From assembly GCA_946122785.1 (NCBI GenBank), contig CAMGYJ010000002.1:67109703-67173702 (forward strand): a stretch of 64,000 nt of DNA. The letters run 5' to 3'. The position numbers were made by a program, and so were the translations under genes. The stretch comes from Linum tenue. Taxonomy: Eukaryota > Streptophyta > Magnoliopsida > Malpighiales > Linaceae. The notes beneath the pieces are model-generated. The model made no database searches. It saw only the letters and a list, made by a program, of their open reading frames with translations, and was not told the origin of the DNA. Positions 59,903 to 64,000 of this stretch are shown one piece after another. Position 1 is the first letter of the stretch, and the number at the start of each line of letters is the position of its first letter.

Positions 59903-59942
59903 TATTTAAATATGGATATATATATATATCCATATTTAAATA
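59903..59942. repeat. Perfect 40-bp AT-rich palindrome
   Basis: TATTTAAATATGGATATA is followed by its exact inverted repeat around a TA core. It could extrude a cruciform or mark a transposon insertion junction. It sits at the left edge of the dispersed repeat 59975-60290. Confidence 0.9.
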
Positions 59943-59974
59943 AAATACAATATCCCAAACAAAATGAAAAAATT

Positions 59975-60290
59975 ATCATATTTAAATACAACATTTAACG
60001 CCAACATTCAAAAGGTTATTACTGAATCCAACAAATAACATAAATATCTAAATATTCATACTTGAATCCAACAAATAACATCAACGGTTAACTTTCAGTT
60101 CAAAAAAATAAATCAGAAATTATTTTCTTTATCAATTTAATTCACTAAAATGATGTTATTTCGTTTAAAGGTCGGAAATCAATCATATCGGTCATTTCGT
60201 GAGCATTTTAGCCAGTTTTGTAACCGTTACTGGTTGAACCGTGTTCTACTGACCGACAATGACAAATAGGCTGAAGTCATACTGCTTCAA
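59975..60290. repeat. Dispersed AT-rich repeat, related to 23985-24200
   Basis: Shares in order ATATTTAAATA, ATTTAACG-CAACAT-C, GAATCCAACAAATAAC and ATGATGTTATTTCGTTTA with 23985-24130. The unit GAATCCAACAAATAACAT also occurs twice here, about 45 bp apart. Confidence 0.5.
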
Positions 60291-60328
60291 ACGAATGCAA
60301 GTGTATTGTCACGGATAGTCCGTATGAG

Positions 60329-60834
60329 CATAGTAGTCAACATGCCGATTTAAATCCTAAAATCCTACGATTTTACCCTATTCCGATTCTGATTTCACTA
60401 TAAAATCTATAAACCTTAAAATCCTACACTATTCACAATTTAAATCCTTAAAATCTTACGATTTTACGACTCAAATCTTTGAGTCAAATTTACTTATTTT
60501 CCCCAGAATTTGTAAAAATATGCCTCTTTTCCTTCTCCTCCACACCAACACCATCTAGTTCTCTCACACTAACCACCATCGACCATCATCAATTCACAAC
60601 AACGTATTAATCATCATCGATTCACCACCTCTTAATATTGACATTGATAAATTGGAACATTAACCTTGAAAAATTATCATTGTAAGTGTTATGTGTTTTT
60701 GTGTTATTCGTGATTTTCCGTATTAATATTATTTCGTCTTCATTTTAATATGAACTTTAAAATCCTAAGATTTTACGATTCCAATTTTACCCTCATTTTC
60801 GATTTTACGTAAAATCCTGATTTTAACTACTTTG
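60329..60834. mobile_element. Probable hAT MITE rich in AAATCCTA / GATTTTAC motifs
   Basis: Ends CATAGTAGTCAACAT and, inverted, CAAAGTAGTTAAAAT form a short degenerate inverted repeat. Flanking 8-mers CGTATGAG (60321-60328) and AGTATGGG (60835-60842) match at 6 positions. Both arms repeat TAAAATCCTA and CGATTTTAC. Confidence 0.6.
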
Positions 60835-61426
60835 AGTATGGGTTACATTTTTTAATGGTTCCTGCATCAAATTGAAATAAGTGAAATTATTTTAGTTAAT
60901 GAATCCAGATAAGGCCATCTTTAGTAAACTAGACTTATGGGTTATGGCCTACTTTCATAACTCACACACAATCAACCAAGCACAACAATTTAAAAAATGC
61001 ATGGGGTGAAACCTTTTGCAAACTTTACTTTGACTTTAATCACATCTCTATATCTTTTTGACAAGAGGATTTTTCCTCCCTTCATTTGATATTGTTTGCC
61101 ACTTTCAACTTTGAAACACAAGAGGATTTTGTTTCTTACTACCATGAGATGACCGAGTAAGAGCAATTTTTACACTTCGCCGATGAAAGCCACACAAAGA
61201 AGAGGATTGATAATTCTTTTCCAAATCGCGCACTTTCGCAGAAAATTCGAGCTCTCATATAAACAAATTCGTGAATTTCATGCGCTTTCCCTCGGATCTA
61301 CGTTTTGACGCTCTAATGCGAGAGCGTTGGGCCCAAACCCACGAATTAGGTTACATAAAGACAAACCGCGTCCGGCTCCCACGGATGACCACCACTAGAG
61401 GGGTCAACCCTGCCGTAGAAAAAGAA

Positions 61427-61625
61427 GGGCTAAATTACACGTTTGGTCACTCAAATTATACAAATCTTTCACGTTTGCCACCCGAATTACTTTTCTTTCT
61501 TATTCGCCACTAACTTTACGAATCGTTTCACGGTTGGTCACCGGCCGTTACACTCCGTTAAGTCTGTCCTACGTGGCAGTCAACTATAAAGTTTGACCGT
61601 TAACTAGATGACGTGGAAATTAAAA
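61427..61625 (+). repeat. MULE-like terminal sequence, single end
   Basis: GGGCTAAATTACACGTTTGG, TCACTCAAATTATAC, TTGGTCACCGGCCGTTA, CTCCGTTAAGTC and GACGTGG have the wording and order of the Pack-MULE end at 57624 (GGGTTAAAGACACATTTGG ... CTCCGTTAA). No matching right end was seen before 62650. Confidence 0.55.
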
Positions 61626-61796
61626 AAAATAAAAAATAAATAAAAAATTCTTTCCACCTCATCATTTCAGACCGGTTCGGTTTGTGATTCTTGGGTGGGT
61701 GTGGCTTAACTAATAAATTAATAAAAAAAAAAACTAAAGCAGGCTACGGATCCCTTCCTCTTCCACTCCTTCATTCTTTTCTGGGTCCCTCGACGA

Positions 61797-61898
61797 TAAC
61801 ATCTCCGAGAGGGTTAAGAAGCTGTAAATGATCCAATACGCAAGCCACTGCTCATCGTCCTCCTTACCAGGGCTCTCTATCGCCATCACTGACGCATA
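61797..61898 (-). pseudogene. HVA22-family exon fragment
   Basis: The minus strand encodes [18 protein letters not shown] then [16 protein letters not shown]. This is the core of the TB2/DP1/HVA22 domain, closest to HVA22d/e. HVA22 proteins are ER-membrane proteins that shape tubules and are induced by abscisic acid. Only about 34 residues remain; an acceptor-like TTGTTAG precedes them and unrelated sequence follows. It lies about 170 bp inside the MULE-like terminus, so it is probably a captured piece, not a gene. Confidence 0.65.
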
Positions 61899-61939
61899 CC
61901 TAACAATTGTTTCTTCATGTTTAAAGGCTATTAGGTCAG

Positions 61940-62647
61940 TACCTATCACTCTTTGGTTGAATTAGGAGTTCGAATCATCGATTTTTTTTTTTTGTCCATT
62001 TCAATTTTTGCGCATGATTTATGAAATTTCATGTTTGAACTTGGGAGTTTTCATCCTAAGCTATGATATGTTGACTACTTGTTGCAATTCTCTTTGTCAG
62101 ATAGCTAAAATGTTGTGCTTAATGCTTGATTGCATGAAATGAAGGTGTATGATCAAATTAAGTTAGATTGAGAAGTTGGCCAATTTGCATTCATTTGAAT
62201 TGGAATCCTAGATTCCTACTTGTGTGAAACCAAAAATGGGACTGTGATCAGGGTGTTATTATGAACAACAATGCCAAGTAGGGTGAAGGAGCATATTAGG
62301 ATTACTAAATTTCAGGGACGAAAGAGGGAAGAGTTACAACATCCAAACAATCGATTGGAGAATTGACCAAAATAAACCCATGGGTTAGGGTTGGCAATTG
62401 GATACGAGCCACATTTGGCTTGGTCGTTTTTTCCGTAAGCGGAACATTGAGACTTGGTTGGTGGAGACCCTTAAATTACAAGAGAGAAGAAACACGAGAA
62501 AATCACAACATGCATCATTGTATAGCATTCTACCAAAAGAACTCTTGACGGATTGACAGTGCAGGCAGGTTGCCAAATGCTTCGAAAAAGTAGCAAGCAA
62601 GCAAGCTAGCCCCTCCCCCCTGGACGTTTAGCCATCGTTACAACGGA
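61940..62647. other. Intergenic DNA and 3' flank of LSM4
   Basis: AT-rich, no recognised element. The last part should hold the LSM4 3' untranslated region (minus strand). Confidence 0.4.
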
Positions 62648-64000
62648 TCAACCACGTCCTCTAACTGGACCTGCCAGAACAGCAATGGCGTACCGAATTA
62701 ATTCCATAGGGTAAACAAATCTTTACTACCTAACAGGTGCCATAAGTTTTGTTACCTCTGCTTCCGCCAGGCTTCCCACCAGGACCACCTTTTCCGCGCC
62801 CTCCACCCGGACCCTTGGCTCCCCCATCATCGAGCCCACGGCCAACACCCTTTGGAGCCCTTCCGCCAGCACCATCTTCTCGACCCCTCCCTCTACCACG
62901 TCCAACTCCAGGTGGCTTTCGATCTGATTAGCAAATCCAGCCGATTAGGATAACTGCCAGAAAGTGCTTTCTAGACAAGCAGTGCATGCAGCATACCGAA
63001 TTCAGCACTCAGCACAAAAAGTATGTAGCAAATTGTTCCCTCGGTGGGGTGAGAGATATGTAAGGGTCATGTGCATTCAACAGAGATCATATATGTCCGA
63101 ATCAAACCACTACCTATTTCAAACAATAGCACTTCAGGAACCTTTTTTTCAAAAGAAGCATCAGAACCTATGTCGACATCATTACAAGTTTGGTTGAATA
63201 ATGCTCACACAGCTTATCTAAGTGCAATCATACCTGAGCGGGTTTTTGTTTCTTCCTGAACTTTATCAATTACCTGGAATATAAAAAAAGCAAGAGTCAT
63301 GAGAGCAAAAGTGGCCACAGATTTACATTAACTATTTGAAATTGCAAACACATGGCAAGCTCATCTCAAATACATGGCAGCCAAACGCTAGCAATATCTG
63401 GCAGTAGTAATCCTCAATCAAATAATTATTCAATACACATGAAACAAAGATGACAAACTCAAAAGAAAACGGCACAGACTTCCTTTCGGCTATATTCCAT
63501 GCGCCTCAAAAAGTTCAGTCTCTTATCAGGAAAAAAAAGTCTCCACTCAATAGTACTATTAGATCTATATTTGGGAAGAAGCAAAAGGATTTGAACTACC
63601 AATTTCTGAAGTTTAAAATATCACAGTCATACACCTCAATTTCTTCGCAGCAAGTTACACCATTAGATTTACATTCCTGAAGATAGCTAGGTTTTCCAAT
63701 TTTAATTTCGAGTTTCATGTCAGCACCTTGCGTGTAAGAATAAATTGATAATCAAGTATCAAGGACCAGAAATCATCTATCAGGAATTTCATTTTACTTG
63801 AATAAAGTTAAGCTAAACAGATAATTTATCAGAATGAACCATTGCTACTAATCCAGAGAAAAAGGCACATTCAGAAAATAACACCATCCTGAAAGCCACC
63901 TAGAGGAAGAGAACTAGTTTGACAATGTGTGAACAAATATTAGCAACATCCTCAACTGCCAACTATGGTGAAAAATTAGTCATATAATACCTCATCAGGA
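62648..64000 (-). CDS. LSM4: U6 snRNA-associated Sm-like protein LSM4, C-terminal part
   Basis: Four exon pieces, minus strand: 64000-63991 (cut by the edge; reads PDE then donor), 63273-63234 ([13 protein letters not shown]), 62923-62756 ([18 protein letters not shown] and an RGG-rich tail to GGKPGGSR) and a proposed 62658-62648 (GRG, stop TGA). Phases match at every junction and introns have GT-AG ends. [11 protein letters not shown] and the [13 protein letters not shown] tail are diagnostic of plant LSM4, a subunit of the LSM1-7 (mRNA decapping) and LSM2-8 (U6 snRNP, splicing) rings. The Sm fold itself lies beyond the right edge. Reading through the third exon's donor would instead end at TGTTAG near 62731; I prefer splicing because it restores the family's GRG ending. 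Confidence 0.9.

Noticed and set aside
1..64000. CRISPR arrays, operons, bacterial or organellar inserts
   Set aside because: No spaced short repeats of that kind, all real genes are spliced plant genes, and no plastid or mitochondrial gene block was recognised.

Overview
This is a 64 kb piece of plant nuclear DNA, almost certainly from a eudicot. The evidence is spliced genes with GT-AG introns, plant-only protein families (a PBL receptor-like cytoplasmic kinase, a PAS/LOV protein, an HD-Zip class I factor, HVA22, a CrRLK1L malectin-like ectodomain) and a typical plant repeat load (Ty1/copia, Ty3/gypsy, L1 LINEs, hAT and Harbinger MITEs, Mutator-like elements, a tRNA-derived SINE). I cannot name the species.

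Six real host genes are visible; two run off the window. (1) 446-1751, minus: 5' part of a PBL34/35/36-type kinase. (2) 15585-20368, minus: a ten-exon, 837-residue conserved plant protein that I think is TRIPP, the plant-specific TRAPPII partner. (3) 25058-27372, plus: a seven-exon, 383-residue PAS/LOV protein (PLP/TLP1). (4) 40412-41508, plus: a three-exon, 307-residue HD-Zip I transcription factor. (5) 55489-56667, minus: a two-exon, 315-residue plastid-targeted small multidrug-export family membrane protein. (6) 62648-64000, minus: 3' part of LSM4, with very short exons including a proposed 11-nt terminal coding exon. Reading phase is continuous across every exon junction I assigned, which supports the models. 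The genes are unrelated housekeeping, signalling and regulatory genes and do not form a pathway.

The rest is mostly transposon-derived. 3392-9484 is a decayed copia element whose 3' LTR carries a nested Ty3-type solo LTR. 21303-21771 and 47517-47816 are 5'-truncated LINE insertions with target-site duplications; 28217-30028 is a longer decayed LINE. 27508-28208, 43402-44352, 45661-46190 and 47982-48397 are non-autonomous hAT elements with 8-bp target-site duplications. The 43402 element contains another hAT MITE, and the 47982 element is a relative without it. 33415-33909 is a tandem duplication carrying two SINE copies. 35817-38415 holds wrecks of a GRF zinc-finger gene and a MULE transposase.

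The most interesting structure is 57624-59263: a Mutator-like element with long terminal inverted repeats and a near-perfect 9-bp target duplication, carrying about 0.9 kb of a FERONIA-family receptor ectodomain (a Pack-MULE). A second, less certain gene-fragment capture (an HVA22 exon beside one MULE-like terminus) lies at 61427-61898. Long AT-rich stretches (11060-15400, 32300-33400, 38420-39900, 48400-49600) hold no gene that I can support.
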